In this document: piece by piece, positions 7,877 to 16,397 of the stretch
How the letters are laid out: the number at the start of each line of letters is the position of its first letter
Position numbering within the stretch: position 1 is the stretch's first letter
NCBI RefSeq assembly: GCF_047229345.1
Contig: NZ_JBFTER010000001.1
Coordinates: 74,915 to 138,914 of the forward strand
DNA length: 64,000 nucleotides
Direction: 5' to 3'
Source: Cellulomonas_A sp047229345
GTDB lineage: Bacteria; Actinomycetota; Actinomycetes; Actinomycetales; Cellulomonadaceae
Translations under genes and position numbers: made by a program
The notes under the pieces: generated by a model
Told to the model about the DNA's origin: nothing
Database searches by the model: none
The model's input: the letters and a program-made list of their open reading frames with translations, nothing else

Positions 7877-8731
7877 TCAGAGCGTCGGGTCACCGCCGAG
7901 CGGCTTGGCCGTCGAGACGGCCGGGCCGTCCGCGGTGTGGCTCGCGGCGCTCTCGACGTCGGTCGCGAGCGTCCCGAGGTACAGCTCGATGACCTTCGGG
8001 TCGTTCATGAGCTGGCGACCCGGGCCCGAGTACGCGTTGCGGCCCTGGTCGAGCACGTACGCGCGGTCGCAGATCTGCAGCGCGCGGCGGGCGTTCTGCT
8101 CGACGATCACGACCGACACGCCGGCCTTGTTGATGCGCCGCGTCCGCAGGAACGTCTCGTCCTGGCGCACGGGGGACAGGCCCGCGGACGGCTCGTCGAG
8201 CAGCAGCACCGACGGGTTCATCATGAGCGCACGCGCCATCGCGACCATCTGGCGCTCGCCGCCGGAGAGCGACCCGGCGCTCTGCTTGCGCCGCTCGCCG
8301 AGCGTCGGGAAGAGGTCGACGATGAAGTCGAACCGCTCGTTGAACGTCTTGGGCGCCTGGAACACGCCCATCTGCAGGTTCTCCTCGATGGACAGCGAGG
8401 GGAACACGTTGTTGTTCTGCGGCACGAACCCGACCCCGCGGCGCACGAGGGAGTCGGCGCGGTGGTTGGTGATGTCCTCGCCCTGGAGCGTCACGGTGCC
8501 GGAGCGGATCGTGACGAGGCCGAAGAGGGCCTTGAGCAGCGTGGACTTCCCGGCGCCGTTCGGGCCGATGATGCCGACGAGCTCACCGGGGTGGCACACG
8601 AGGTTGCACCCGTTGAGGATGTCGACGCCCGGCAGGTACCCGGCGATCAGGTCCGTGGCGGCCAGCAGCGGCTCGCCCGCGGGCGCCCCGCGGTGCAGGT
8701 CGTCTCTCGTCGCGCTCGGCTGGGCGGTCAT
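7877..8731 (-). CDS. livF: Branched-chain amino acid-type ABC transporter ATP-binding protein
   Basis: A 284-residue ABC ATPase. Walker A is GPNGAGKST, the signature is LSGGERQ and Walker B is LLLDEPSAGLSP. The Q-loop segment GFVPQNNNVFPSLSIEENL is typical of LivF. A C-terminal tail of about 30 residues beyond the domain is Ala/Thr-rich. The ATG overlaps the livG stop codon as ATGA, so the two are translationally coupled. It pairs with LivG on the cytoplasmic side of the LivH-LivM channel and powers import of the ligand bound by LivK. Confidence 0.92.
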   Translation of the reverse strand: MTAQPSATRDDLHRGAPAGEPLLAATDLIAGYLPGVDILNGCNLVCHPGELVGIIGPNGAGKSTLLKALFGLVTIRSGTVTLQGEDITNHRADSLVRRGVGFVPQNNNVFPSLSIEENLQMGVFQAPKTFNERFDFIVDLFPTLGERRKQSAGSLSGGERQMVAMARALMMNPSVLLLDEPSAGLSPVRQDETFLRTRRINKAGVSVVIVEQNARRALQICDRAYVLDQGRNAYSGPGRQLMNDPKVIELYLGTLATDVESAASHTADGPAVSTAKPLGGDPTL

Positions 8732-9687
8732 CGCTGCTCCTTCTCGACGAGGGCCTCGGCCTCGAGCTGCTCGGCGACGTCGTCGGTGAGCAGGCTGTCG
8801 TCCCCGAGGTCGGTGTCGTGGTGTGCTCCCAGGTACGCGTCGACGACGGCCTGGTTGTGCATGACGGTCTCGGGCGGGCCCTCCGCGACGATGCGTCCCT
8901 CCGCCATGACGACGACCCAGTCGGAGATGTGACGCACCATGTGCATGTCGTGCTCGACGAAGAGCACGGTCGTGCCCTCGTCGCGGAGCGTCTCGATGTG
9001 GCCGAGCAGCGACTGCGTGAGCGCCGGGTTCACCCCGGCCATCGGCTCGTCGAGCATGACCATCGTCGGCTTCGTCATGAGCGCCCGCGCCATCTCGAGG
9101 AGCTTGCGCTGACCACCGGACAGCGAGCCCGCGAAGTCGTCCTTCTTCTCGAGCAGCTTGAAGCGCGCGAGCAGGTCCTCGGCCTGCGCGGTGATCTCGG
9201 CCTCGCGGCTGCGCCACAGCGGCGGCACGAGCGCGGTGAGGAGGTTCTCCCCGGGCTGGTCCGTCGCACCGAGCCGCATGTTCTCGATCACGGTCATGCG
9301 TGACAGCGCCTTGGTCAGCTGGAAGGTGCGCACCATGCCGGCACGCGCGACCTTGCCGGCGGGGACCCGTCCGAGGGAGCGGCCCTCGAAGCTCCACGTG
9401 CCGGTGTTCGGCCGGTCGAAGCCCGTGAGCAGGTTGAACAGGGTCGTCTTGCCGGCGCCGTTGGGTCCGATGAGGGCCGTGATGGCCCCGCGCTGGACCT
9501 CGAGGTGGTCGACGTCGACGGCGGTCATGCCACCGAACGTCCGCGTCACGCTCTCCGCGACGAGGATCGCGTCGGGCTTCGGCGCGCCGGGGGCGTGCGG
9601 GACGTCGGCGAGGTCGCGGGCGACCTGCGCCTTGCGGCTCGTGGCGACCCCGGTCGTCGCCGTGGGTGTGGGGGTCTCAGCGGACAT
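8728..9687 (-). CDS. livG: Branched-chain amino acid-type ABC transporter ATP-binding protein
   Basis: A 319-residue ABC ATPase. Walker A is GPNGAGKTT, the signature is LSGGQRK and Walker B is MVMLDEPMAGVNP, a proline-containing form characteristic of LivG. The extended N-terminal 40 residues and acidic C-terminal 50 residues are longer than in the E. coli protein. It overlaps livM by 11 bases upstream and livF by 4 bases downstream, indicating one tightly coupled operon, livH-livM-livG-livF. Confidence 0.92.
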   Translation of the reverse strand: MSAETPTPTATTGVATSRKAQVARDLADVPHAPGAPKPDAILVAESVTRTFGGMTAVDVDHLEVQRGAITALIGPNGAGKTTLFNLLTGFDRPNTGTWSFEGRSLGRVPAGKVARAGMVRTFQLTKALSRMTVIENMRLGATDQPGENLLTALVPPLWRSREAEITAQAEDLLARFKLLEKKDDFAGSLSGGQRKLLEMARALMTKPTMVMLDEPMAGVNPALTQSLLGHIETLRDEGTTVLFVEHDMHMVRHISDWVVVMAEGRIVAEGPPETVMHNQAVVDAYLGAHHDTDLGDDSLLTDDVAEQLEAEALVEKEQR

Positions 9688-10663
9688 CGATCGCCAGCTC
9701 CTTGCGGTCTCCGAGGATGCCTTGTGGTCGGAAGATCACGAGCAGCATGAGCGTGAGCCCGACGAGGACCCACCCCAGCATCTCGATCTGCTCCGAACGC
9801 ATGACGGTCGTGGGGACGACGTCGCGCAGCACCGTCTTGATGAGCATGAGGGTGGTCCAGAGGAGGATCGACCCGAGGACCGGGCCGAACACCGTCGCGG
9901 CGCCGCCCAGCAGCAGGATCGTCCAGATGTAGAACGTCATCGGGCGGCCCATGGAGTCCGGTTGGACCGCTCGTGGGAGGGCGTAGACGATCCCGGCCAC
10001 GGCCCCGAACGTCCCGCCGAGGATGAGCGCCTGCATCTTGTACGAGTAGACGTTCTTGCCGAGCGAGCGCACGGCGTCCTCGTCCTCGCGGATGCCCTTG
10101 AGCACACGGCCCCAGGGGCTGCGCATCCACAGCCAGATCGTCAGGCACGCGAGCGCGACGAGCGCCCAGCCGACGATGCGCACCCACCAGCTGTTGGAGA
10201 GGTTGTTCGAGTACTCCCACGGCCCGATGCCGAAGTTGCCGTCGGGCAGCGGTGAGAGGTCCTGGAACGGGCCCTTGAAGCTGTCGCCCGCGAGCCCGGC
10301 GTTGCCGCCGGTCAGCCAGGTCAGCGAGGTCGAGCGTCCGACGAGGCGGACGATCTCCGCCGCGGCGATCGTGACGATCGACAGGTAGTCGCCGCGGAGC
10401 TTGAGCGTCGGGATGCCGAGGACGAGCGCGAACACGACGGCGCAGGCCATCGCGACGAGGACCGCCGCCCACACCGGCCACCCGGCCATCGAGGCGATCG
10501 CGAAGCCGTAGGCGCCGATGAGCATGAAGCCGGCCTGGCCGAAGTTCAGGAGCCCGGTCATGCCGAAGTGCACGTTGAGGCCGATGGCGGCGAGCGCGTA
10601 GGCGGCCGTGGTCGGGGCGATGATCTCGCCCGCGACGTTCGTCAGGATTCTGGTCCAGTCCAT
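9677..10663 (-). CDS. livM: Branched-chain amino acid-type ABC transporter permease
   Basis: A 328-residue membrane protein with about 9-10 hydrophobic segments. It contains the LivM pattern LNVHFGMTGLLNFGQAGFM near the N-terminus, the LRGDYLSIVTIA stretch and the C-terminal signature FRPQGILG. The polar loop of about residues 120-155 is outside or between helices. It forms the heterodimeric channel with LivH. It starts 14 bases after the livH stop codon and overlaps livG by 11 bases. Confidence 0.92.
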   Translation of the reverse strand: MDWTRILTNVAGEIIAPTTAAYALAAIGLNVHFGMTGLLNFGQAGFMLIGAYGFAIASMAGWPVWAAVLVAMACAVVFALVLGIPTLKLRGDYLSIVTIAAAEIVRLVGRSTSLTWLTGGNAGLAGDSFKGPFQDLSPLPDGNFGIGPWEYSNNLSNSWWVRIVGWALVALACLTIWLWMRSPWGRVLKGIREDEDAVRSLGKNVYSYKMQALILGGTFGAVAGIVYALPRAVQPDSMGRPMTFYIWTILLLGGAATVFGPVLGSILLWTTLMLIKTVLRDVVPTTVMRSEQIEMLGWVLVGLTLMLLVIFRPQGILGDRKELAIDVR

Positions 10664-10677
10664 GGGGGAGGCCTCCG

Positions 10678-12084
10678 TCAGCCGATGCGCTCAGCCCGGC
10701 CCAGGATGCCCTGGGGTCGGATGAGAAGGACGAGGATGAGGATCACGAGCGCCCCGGCGTAGCGCATGTCCGACGGGATCACGAGCGTCGACAGCTCGAC
10801 GACGAGCCCGATGACGATCGACCCCACGAGGGCGCCGAACGCGGTGCCGAGCCCGCCGAGCGTCACGGCGGCGAACATGAGCAGCAGGATCGCGCCGCCC
10901 ATGTTCCACGCGGTCGCGTTGAAGTAGAGGCCGAGGAGCACGCCGCCGAGGGCGGCGAGGCCGGTGCTGAGCGTCCAGACGATGCGCACGATGCGCTCGA
11001 CGGAGATGCCCGACGCGGCCGCGAGCGCGGGGTTGTCCGAGACCGCGCGGGTCGCTCGTCCGGTCCGGGTCGCCAGCAGGAAGTACCCGACGGCCGCGAT
11101 CGCGACGAGCGCGATGAGCGCCGAGTAGATCGACTGCTGGTTGAGCAGGACGGGGCCGATCCGCACGGGGATCGGGTTCTCCCGCACGATGCGCAGCGGA
11201 CCGCCGCCCACGAAGTACTGGAACGTGTACTGCAGGACCATCGACAGGCCGATCGTGACGATCATCTGCTGCGTGGCGCCGAGGCGGCGCTTGCGGAGCT
11301 TGTGCCAGATGCCGGCGTCCTGCGCCCAGCCGGACGCCGCGCCGACGACGACGGCGAAGATCCCGGCGACCACGAGCGGCTGGCCGAGGACCTGCACGCC
11401 GAAGTACGCCAGCAGGGCGCCGAGCGTGACCTGCTCGCCGTGCGCGAAGTTGCTCAGGCCCGTCGTGCCGTAGATGAGCGACAGGCCGACCGACGCGAGC
11501 GCGAGGAGCAGCCCGAAGACCAGCCCGCTCACGGTCTGCTGGAGCACGCGCTGCGCGGTGATGCCGCCCGACGTGCCGCTCGACGGCGCGTTCGTGCCCG
11601 GTGCCGCGCTCGCGCCCGGCTCGGGCGTCGCGCCGGACCCGCCACCGGCCGCGGGGGCGCCGAGCGGGAAGAGGGCCCCGGCCGACGAGCCCAGCCGCAC
11701 CGCGACGGTGCGCGGGTTGGCGGCGGGGTCACGCAGGGTCTCGCCTGCGGGGAGCGTCTCCTCGTCGAGGGTGACGACGTAGTCGCCCGCGGTGGTCACG
11801 GCAGCGGACCAGCGGCCGTCGGCCGCGGTCTCCGCCTCGACGGTCCCGCCGGGGCCGTCGACGGTGAGCTGGACGCCCACGGCCGGTTCGCCCGCCGCGG
11901 TGCGGATCGTGCCGCCCACGCACGCGGTCGACGCGTCGGTGACGCACTGCGCCGCGGTGGCGGCGGTGGCCGCGCCCGACGACGTGAGCACTGCTGTGGT
12001 GGTCAGGAGCAAGGTGAGCACCGCGAGCGCGAGGTTGCGGCGCGCGCGGTGCTGGGAACGGCCCGTGGTCGCGACTCGGCGCAC
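10678..12084 (-). CDS. livH: ABC transporter permease LivH with secreted N-terminal domain
   Basis: A 468-residue protein of three parts. Residues 1-45 are a signal-peptide-like segment (RRNLALAVLTLLL...). Residues about 46-145 are a beta-rich domain resembling carboxypeptidase-regulatory-like/Ig-type folds (GGTIRTAAGEPAVGVQLTVDG). A Gly/Pro/Ser linker follows at about 146-180. From about 185 there is a complete LivH permease (GLSLIYGTTGLSNFAHGE; C-terminal IRPQGILG). E. coli LivH has about 308 residues. I chose the GTG at 12084 because GGAGG lies 6 bases upstream; an ATG at 12114 lacks a ribosome binding site. First gene of the liv operon. Confidence 0.88.
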   Translation of the reverse strand: MRRVATTGRSQHRARRNLALAVLTLLLTTTAVLTSSGAATAATAAQCVTDASTACVGGTIRTAAGEPAVGVQLTVDGPGGTVEAETAADGRWSAAVTTAGDYVVTLDEETLPAGETLRDPAANPRTVAVRLGSSAGALFPLGAPAAGGGSGATPEPGASAAPGTNAPSSGTSGGITAQRVLQQTVSGLVFGLLLALASVGLSLIYGTTGLSNFAHGEQVTLGALLAYFGVQVLGQPLVVAGIFAVVVGAASGWAQDAGIWHKLRKRRLGATQQMIVTIGLSMVLQYTFQYFVGGGPLRIVRENPIPVRIGPVLLNQQSIYSALIALVAIAAVGYFLLATRTGRATRAVSDNPALAAASGISVERIVRIVWTLSTGLAALGGVLLGLYFNATAWNMGGAILLLMFAAVTLGGLGTAFGALVGSIVIGLVVELSTLVIPSDMRYAGALVILILVLLIRPQGILGRAERIG

Positions 12085-12179
12085 CTGGGACCTCCATCCG
12101 TGGTGTTCTGGCATCAGGGTGGGGCGTGCTTCTCTCCCGGCGACGTTGCCGGGGTGGCGCGGTCCTCCAAGTGGGCAGG

Positions 12180-12213
12180 ACCTTAGGTGGGGTTTGTGTC
12201 CGCCATGTGACAC
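12180..12213 (-). promoter_or_regulatory. Probable livH promoter with inverted repeat
   Basis: On the minus strand a TAAGGT -10 box lies at 12185-12180, about 95 bases before the livH start. GTGTC-N8-GACAC (12196-12213) sits over its -35 region and could be a regulator site. The 331 bases between livH and the divergent GNAT gene (12085-12415) hold nothing else I can identify. Confidence 0.4.
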
Positions 12214-12415
12214 GACGCGCGGTGGTGCGAGCGCCATTCGACCATCTTTCCCCATCCGGTGTGACCTTTCGGACGTTCGCGCAGACGTCATCCGGTCGGG
12301 CGTCCAACCGGACTAGGCAGACGGGGCAGGCTTTGCCATGATCGAGGGGCATCGTCGCCCTGGTCGCCGGACCCCCCACCCGCGACCCGCCAGCACCGTG
12401 AGGAGGCCGACGTCC

Positions 12416-13132
12416 GTGCGCCCTGGTGTCCAGGTCCGTCCCGCCGAGCCGGGCGACCTCCCCGAGATCGTGGACCTGTGCCTCGTGGCGCGCGCGGAGT
12501 CGACCGTGGGCGCGCAGCTGTGCAGCAACGATCGCGAGCGGCTCCGCCAGCAGATCGGCACGCTGCTCGCGACGCCGGGCGGGCAGGTCCTGGTCGGGAC
12601 GCTCGACGGCCGCACGAGCGGCCTGCTGCTCGGGCGTCTCGTCGGGCCGAGCCCGTTCACCGACGAGGCGAGCCTGACGCTCGAGGCGCTCTACGTGGCA
12701 CCCGACGCGCGGCGCCGGGGCCTGGGGCACGCGCTGCTGTCCGGCGCGCTCGAGCTCGCGGCGGAGGCCGGCGCGAGCGAGGTGTACGCGGCCCCGCTGC
12801 CGGGGGCGCGGGGGATGCTCCGGTTCTTCGCCCGGCTGGGCTTCGCCCCCGCGGCGGCGTACCGGGTGGTGAGCACGAGCTCGTTGCAGCGCCGGCTCGC
12901 GGGGGACTCCGCGGGCGCGCCGGTCGTCCGCCGGGGGGCTGCGCGCGGGCTCGAGGACCTCATCGCGCGGCGCCGACAGGTCCGGGCCGCCGCCCGGTCC
13001 GAGACGGCCGAGGTGCGCTTCGTGCCACCGGCCGCCAGCGCCGATCAGCCGCGGCGGTCCGCGATGAGCATGCAGGTCAGCCGCGCGGTGCAGACGCGTC
13101 GCGACTCCGGGTCCTCGACGACGACCTCGTAG
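12416..13132 (+). CDS. GNAT family N-acetyltransferase
   Basis: A protein of about 238 residues with a GNAT core at about residues 5-140. The acetyl-CoA-binding motif A is ALYVAPDARRRGLGHALLSGAL (V-x5-R-x-x-G pattern), followed by ARLGFAPAAAYRV. The C-terminal 90 residues are Arg/Ala-rich and not part of the fold. I chose the GTG at 12416 because GGAGG lies 9 bases upstream. The last 88 bases are antisense to the end of the thioesterase gene, so the natural C-terminus could be shorter. Substrate unknown. Confidence 0.75.
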   Translation: MRPGVQVRPAEPGDLPEIVDLCLVARAESTVGAQLCSNDRERLRQQIGTLLATPGGQVLVGTLDGRTSGLLLGRLVGPSPFTDEASLTLEALYVAPDARRRGLGHALLSGALELAAEAGASEVYAAPLPGARGMLRFFARLGFAPAAAYRVVSTSSLQRRLAGDSAGAPVVRRGAARGLEDLIARRRQVRAAARSETAEVRFVPPAASADQPRRSAMSMQVSRAVQTRRDSGSSTTTS

Positions 13133-13461
13133 GTCGCGAGGGTCGACCCGAGGTGCACCGCGGTCGCGGTGCCCGTCACGAGCCCGCTGCGCGCCGAGCG
13201 GTGGTGCGTCGCGCTGAGCTCGATCCCGACCGCGATCCGGCCCTCGCCCGCGTGCGCGTTCGCCGCGACCGACCCGAGCGTCTCGGCGAGCACGGCCGAA
13301 GCCCCGCCGTGCAGGAGCCCCTGTGGCTGGGTGTTGCCCTCGACCGGCATCGTGCCGACGACGCGGTCCGGGCCGACCTCCTGGATCACGATGCCCATGC
13401 GCTCGATGAGGGTCCCGGGGTAGGTCGAGGGGTGCTGCGGCTCGCGGCCAGCGTCAGTCAT
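13045..13461 (-). CDS. PaaI-type hotdog-fold thioesterase
   Basis: A 138-residue single hotdog domain. The segment NTQPQGLLHGGASAVLAETLGSVAA carries the HGG motif and the acidic helix residue of PaaI/YdiI-type acyl-CoA thioesterases. A characteristic strand, GIELSATHHRSARSG, follows. It would hydrolyse acyl-CoA or aryl-CoA esters. Its start codon lies inside the polA promoter region, so the two genes are divergent with overlapping control regions. Its 3' end overlaps the GNAT gene on the other strand. Confidence 0.85.
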   Translation of the reverse strand: MTDAGREPQHPSTYPGTLIERMGIVIQEVGPDRVVGTMPVEGNTQPQGLLHGGASAVLAETLGSVAANAHAGEGRIAVGIELSATHHRSARSGLVTGTATAVHLGSTLATYEVVVEDPESRRVCTARLTCMLIADRRG

Positions 13462-13473
13462 GCCCGATAGGTT
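13451..13473 (+). promoter_or_regulatory. polA promoter, PafBC (RecA-NDp)-like
   Basis: GCGTCAGTC (13451-13459), an 8-nt spacer and TAGGTT (13468-13473) match the layout of tTGTCRGTG-N8-TAnnnT. The core GTCAGT is perfect. The GTG start lies 7 bases after the -10 box. The element overlaps the start codon of the divergent thioesterase gene. Confidence 0.5.
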
Positions 13474-13480
13474 GGCACCC

Positions 13481-16216
13481 GTGACCGACGCATCGCCAGC
13501 CGGCGCCCCCGCCGCGACCGCCCTCCCGTTCGTCCCCGCGCCGGGCGCCCCGCGCCTGCTGCTCATCGACGGGCACTCCATGGCGTTCCGCGCCTTCTTC
13601 GCCCTGCCGGCGGAGAACTTCTCGACCACGAGCGGCCAGACCACGAACGCGGTCTACGGCTTCACGTCGATGCTCGCCAAGATCCTCGCGGACGAGGCGC
13701 CGACGCACCTCGCGGTCGCGTTCGACGTGGGCCGCACGACGTTCCGCACCGAGCAGTACCCGGCGTACAAGGGCACGCGCGACGAGACGCCGCAGCCCTT
13801 CCAGGGCCAGGTGCCGCTGATCAAGGAGATCCTCGCGACGATGCGGGTCCCCGTGATCGAGAAGGAGAACTACGAGGCCGACGACGTGCTGGCGACCCTC
13901 GCGACCCAGGCTCGCGCGGCCGGCATCGAGGTCCTGCTCTGCTCGGGCGACCGCGACTCGTTCCAGCTCGTCAACGACGCGGTGACGGTGCTCTACCCGA
14001 TCCGCGGTGTGTCCGAGCTCACGCGCATGACACCCGAGGCGGTCCTCGCGAAGTACGGCGTCGGGCCCGAGCGGTACTCCGACCTCGCCGCGCTCGTGGG
14101 CGAGACCAGCGACAACCTCCCGGGCGTGCCTGGTGTCGGCCCCAAGACGGCCGCGAAGTGGATCGCGGCGTACGGCGGGCTCGACGGGATCATCGCCTCG
14201 GTCGACCAGATCGGCGGCAAGGCGGGGGAGAGCCTGCGCGCGCACCTCGACCAGGTGATCGTGAACCGCCGGCTCAACCACCTGCTCACGGACCTCGAGC
14301 TCCCGCTGCAGCCCGAGGACCTCGGGGTGCAGCCGTGGGACCGCGAGGCGATGCACCGCGTGTTCGACTCGCTGCAGTTCACGGCGCTGCGCGAGCGGCT
14401 GTTCGCCTCGCTGCCCGAGGCGGCGCCGGCGGTCGAGCCGGGGGACGCGGTGCCCCTCGACCGGCTCGAGCCCGGCGGCCTCGCCGCGTGGCTCGCGGAG
14501 CGGGCGGGCCGGACGCTCGGCCTCGACGTGCGGGGGAGCGCCCGACCCTCGGGCGGGGACGCGTGGGGCGTCGCGATCGCCGACGCGGGGTCGTCGGCGA
14601 TCGCGCTCGACCTCGCGTCGCTGGACCCGGCGGACGAGGCGACGCTCGCGGCGTGGCTCGCGGAGCCGAACGCGGAGAAGGCCGTGCACGCCGCGAAGAA
14701 CGCGTGGCACGCGCTCGTCGGCCGCGGGTTCGACCTCGCGGGCGTCGTGTTCGACACCGAGCTCGCGGCGTACCTGTGCCACCCCGACCAGCGTGCCTAC
14801 GACCTCCCGTCGCTCGTCGTGCGCTACCTGCACCGCGAGCTGTCCGCCGCCGAGTCGCCGGACTCCGGGACGCAGGGTGCGTTCGACCTCGAGCTCGACG
14901 GCTCCGACGAGAACCAGAGGTCGGCGGGGCAGGCGGCCGCCGTCGTGGAGCTCGCCGAGGTGCTGCAGGGCGAGCTGGCCGACCGGGGTGCGGCCGCGCT
15001 GCTCGCCGAGCTCGAGCTGCCTCTCGAGGACGTGCTCGTGCGCATGGAGCGCCGCGGCATCGCGGCCGACACCGGCTACCTCTCCGGGCTCGAGGCGGAG
15101 TTCGACGCCGCGGTCAAGGACGCGGCGGCCGAGGCGTACGCGGTGATCGACCGCGAGGTCAACCTGGGCTCCCCGAAGCAGCTCCAGGAGGTGCTCTTCG
15201 ACCAGCTCCAGATGCCGAAGACCAAGAAGAACAAGACCGGCTGGACCACGGACGCCGCAGCGCTCCAGGACCTGTTCGAGCGCACGCAGCACCCGTTCCT
15301 CGAGCACCTGCTCGCGCACCGGGACGCGATCCGCCTGCGCCAGACCGTCGAGGGGCTGCTCCGCTCGGTGGCGGACGACGGGCGCATCCACACGACGTTC
15401 CAGCAGACGATCGCGGCGACCGGGCGCCTGTCCTCGACCGACCCGAACCTGCAGAACATCCCGATCCGCACCGAGGCCGGGCGCCAGATCCGGCGCGCGT
15501 TCGTCGTCGGGCCGGGCTACGACACGCTGCTCACGGCGGACTACTCGCAGATCGAGATGCGCATCATGGCGCACCTGTCCGGCGACGAGGGCCTCATCGA
15601 GGCGTTCCGCTCGGGCGAGGACCTGCACTCCTACGTGGGCTCGCGGGTGTTCTCCGTGCCGACGGACGAGGTCACGCCCGCGATGCGCTCGAAGATCAAG
15701 GCGATGAGCTACGGGCTCGCGTACGGGCTGTCGTCGTTCGGGCTGTCCAAGCAGCTGAACATCGAGGTCGGCGAGGCCGCGAAGCTCATGGAGGACTACT
15801 TCTCCCGGTTCGGCGGCGTGCGCGAGTACCTGACCGGCGTCGTCGACGTGGCCCGCGCGACGGGGTACACGGCGACGATCATGGGAAGGCGGCGCTACCT
15901 CCCGGACCTCACGAGCGACAACCGGCAGCGCCGCGAGATGGCCGAGCGGATGGCGCTCAACGCCCCGATCCAGGGCAGCGCGGCGGACCTGATCAAGGTG
16001 GCGATGCTCGGTGTCGAGCGCGAGCTCACGGCGCGCGGCCTCGGCTCGCGGCTGCTGCTGCAGGTGCACGACGAGCTCGTGCTCGAGCTGGCGCCGGGGG
16101 AGCGCGAGGAGGTCGAGGCCCTCGTCCGCGCGCAGATGGGCTCGGCGGCCGAGCTGTCGGTGCCGCTCGACGTCTCGGTCGGGGTAGGGACGAGCTGGCA
16201 CGAGGCGGGTCACTGA
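13481..16216 (+). CDS. polA: DNA polymerase I
   Basis: A 911-residue protein. The N-terminal 5'-nuclease (about 25-310) contains LLIDGHSMAFRAFF and YEADDVLATLA. A central 3'-5' exonuclease-like domain (about 335-500) is followed by a complete family A polymerase with motif A DYSQIEMRIMAHLSGDE, the O helix KAMSYGLAYGLSSFG and motif C QVHDELVLE. In the exonuclease domain the expected Asp-x-Glu is D349-V-R351, so proofreading is probably lost, as in Taq. It fills gaps after excision repair and removes Okazaki primers. The GTG at 13481 is probably a leaderless start. Confidence 0.95.
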   Translation: MTDASPAGAPAATALPFVPAPGAPRLLLIDGHSMAFRAFFALPAENFSTTSGQTTNAVYGFTSMLAKILADEAPTHLAVAFDVGRTTFRTEQYPAYKGTRDETPQPFQGQVPLIKEILATMRVPVIEKENYEADDVLATLATQARAAGIEVLLCSGDRDSFQLVNDAVTVLYPIRGVSELTRMTPEAVLAKYGVGPERYSDLAALVGETSDNLPGVPGVGPKTAAKWIAAYGGLDGIIASVDQIGGKAGESLRAHLDQVIVNRRLNHLLTDLELPLQPEDLGVQPWDREAMHRVFDSLQFTALRERLFASLPEAAPAVEPGDAVPLDRLEPGGLAAWLAERAGRTLGLDVRGSARPSGGDAWGVAIADAGSSAIALDLASLDPADEATLAAWLAEPNAEKAVHAAKNAWHALVGRGFDLAGVVFDTELAAYLCHPDQRAYDLPSLVVRYLHRELSAAESPDSGTQGAFDLELDGSDENQRSAGQAAAVVELAEVLQGELADRGAAALLAELELPLEDVLVRMERRGIAADTGYLSGLEAEFDAAVKDAAAEAYAVIDREVNLGSPKQLQEVLFDQLQMPKTKKNKTGWTTDAAALQDLFERTQHPFLEHLLAHRDAIRLRQTVEGLLRSVADDGRIHTTFQQTIAATGRLSSTDPNLQNIPIRTEAGRQIRRAFVVGPGYDTLLTADYSQIEMRIMAHLSGDEGLIEAFRSGEDLHSYVGSRVFSVPTDEVTPAMRSKIKAMSYGLAYGLSSFGLSKQLNIEVGEAAKLMEDYFSRFGGVREYLTGVVDVARATGYTATIMGRRRYLPDLTSDNRQRREMAERMALNAPIQGSAADLIKVAMLGVERELTARGLGSRLLLQVHDELVLELAPGEREEVEALVRAQMGSAAELSVPLDVSVGVGTSWHEAGH

Positions 16217-16241
16217 GGCACGCGCACGACCGCTGGCCCCG

Positions 16242-16279
16242 CGGCGCGTCGCCTCCCCGGCCGGGGGAGCGGCGCGCCG
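16242..16279 (+). terminator. Terminator after polA
   Basis: CGGCGCG pairs with CGCGCCG outside a TCCCCGG/CCGGGGGA inner stem, starting 26 bases after the polA stop codon. There is no T tract. Confidence 0.6.
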
Positions 16280-16330
16280 TTGGCCTGGTCGGAGCCGTAG
16301 AGAACGGTATCCACATCTCTGGCAATCCGG

Positions 16331-16346
16331 TGTGAACTACGCCACA
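16331..16346 (+). promoter_or_regulatory. CRP/GlxR-type site upstream of the DUF485-actP operon
   Basis: TGTGA-ACTACG-CCACA differs from the CRP consensus TGTGA-N6-TCACA at a single position and lies 52 bases before the first gene. In Corynebacterium and mycobacteria such sites bind the cAMP receptor (GlxR/Crp), which controls acetate uptake genes. Confidence 0.55.
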
Positions 16347-16397
16347 GTGGTCGCCGGGTGGCGACGAGGCCACCTCCCGAACCCCCTCGGAGGACGT

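Noticed and set aside
13454..16213. Open frame of about 919 codons antisense to polA
   Set aside because: PolA on the plus strand has all family motifs; the antisense frame has low-complexity composition.
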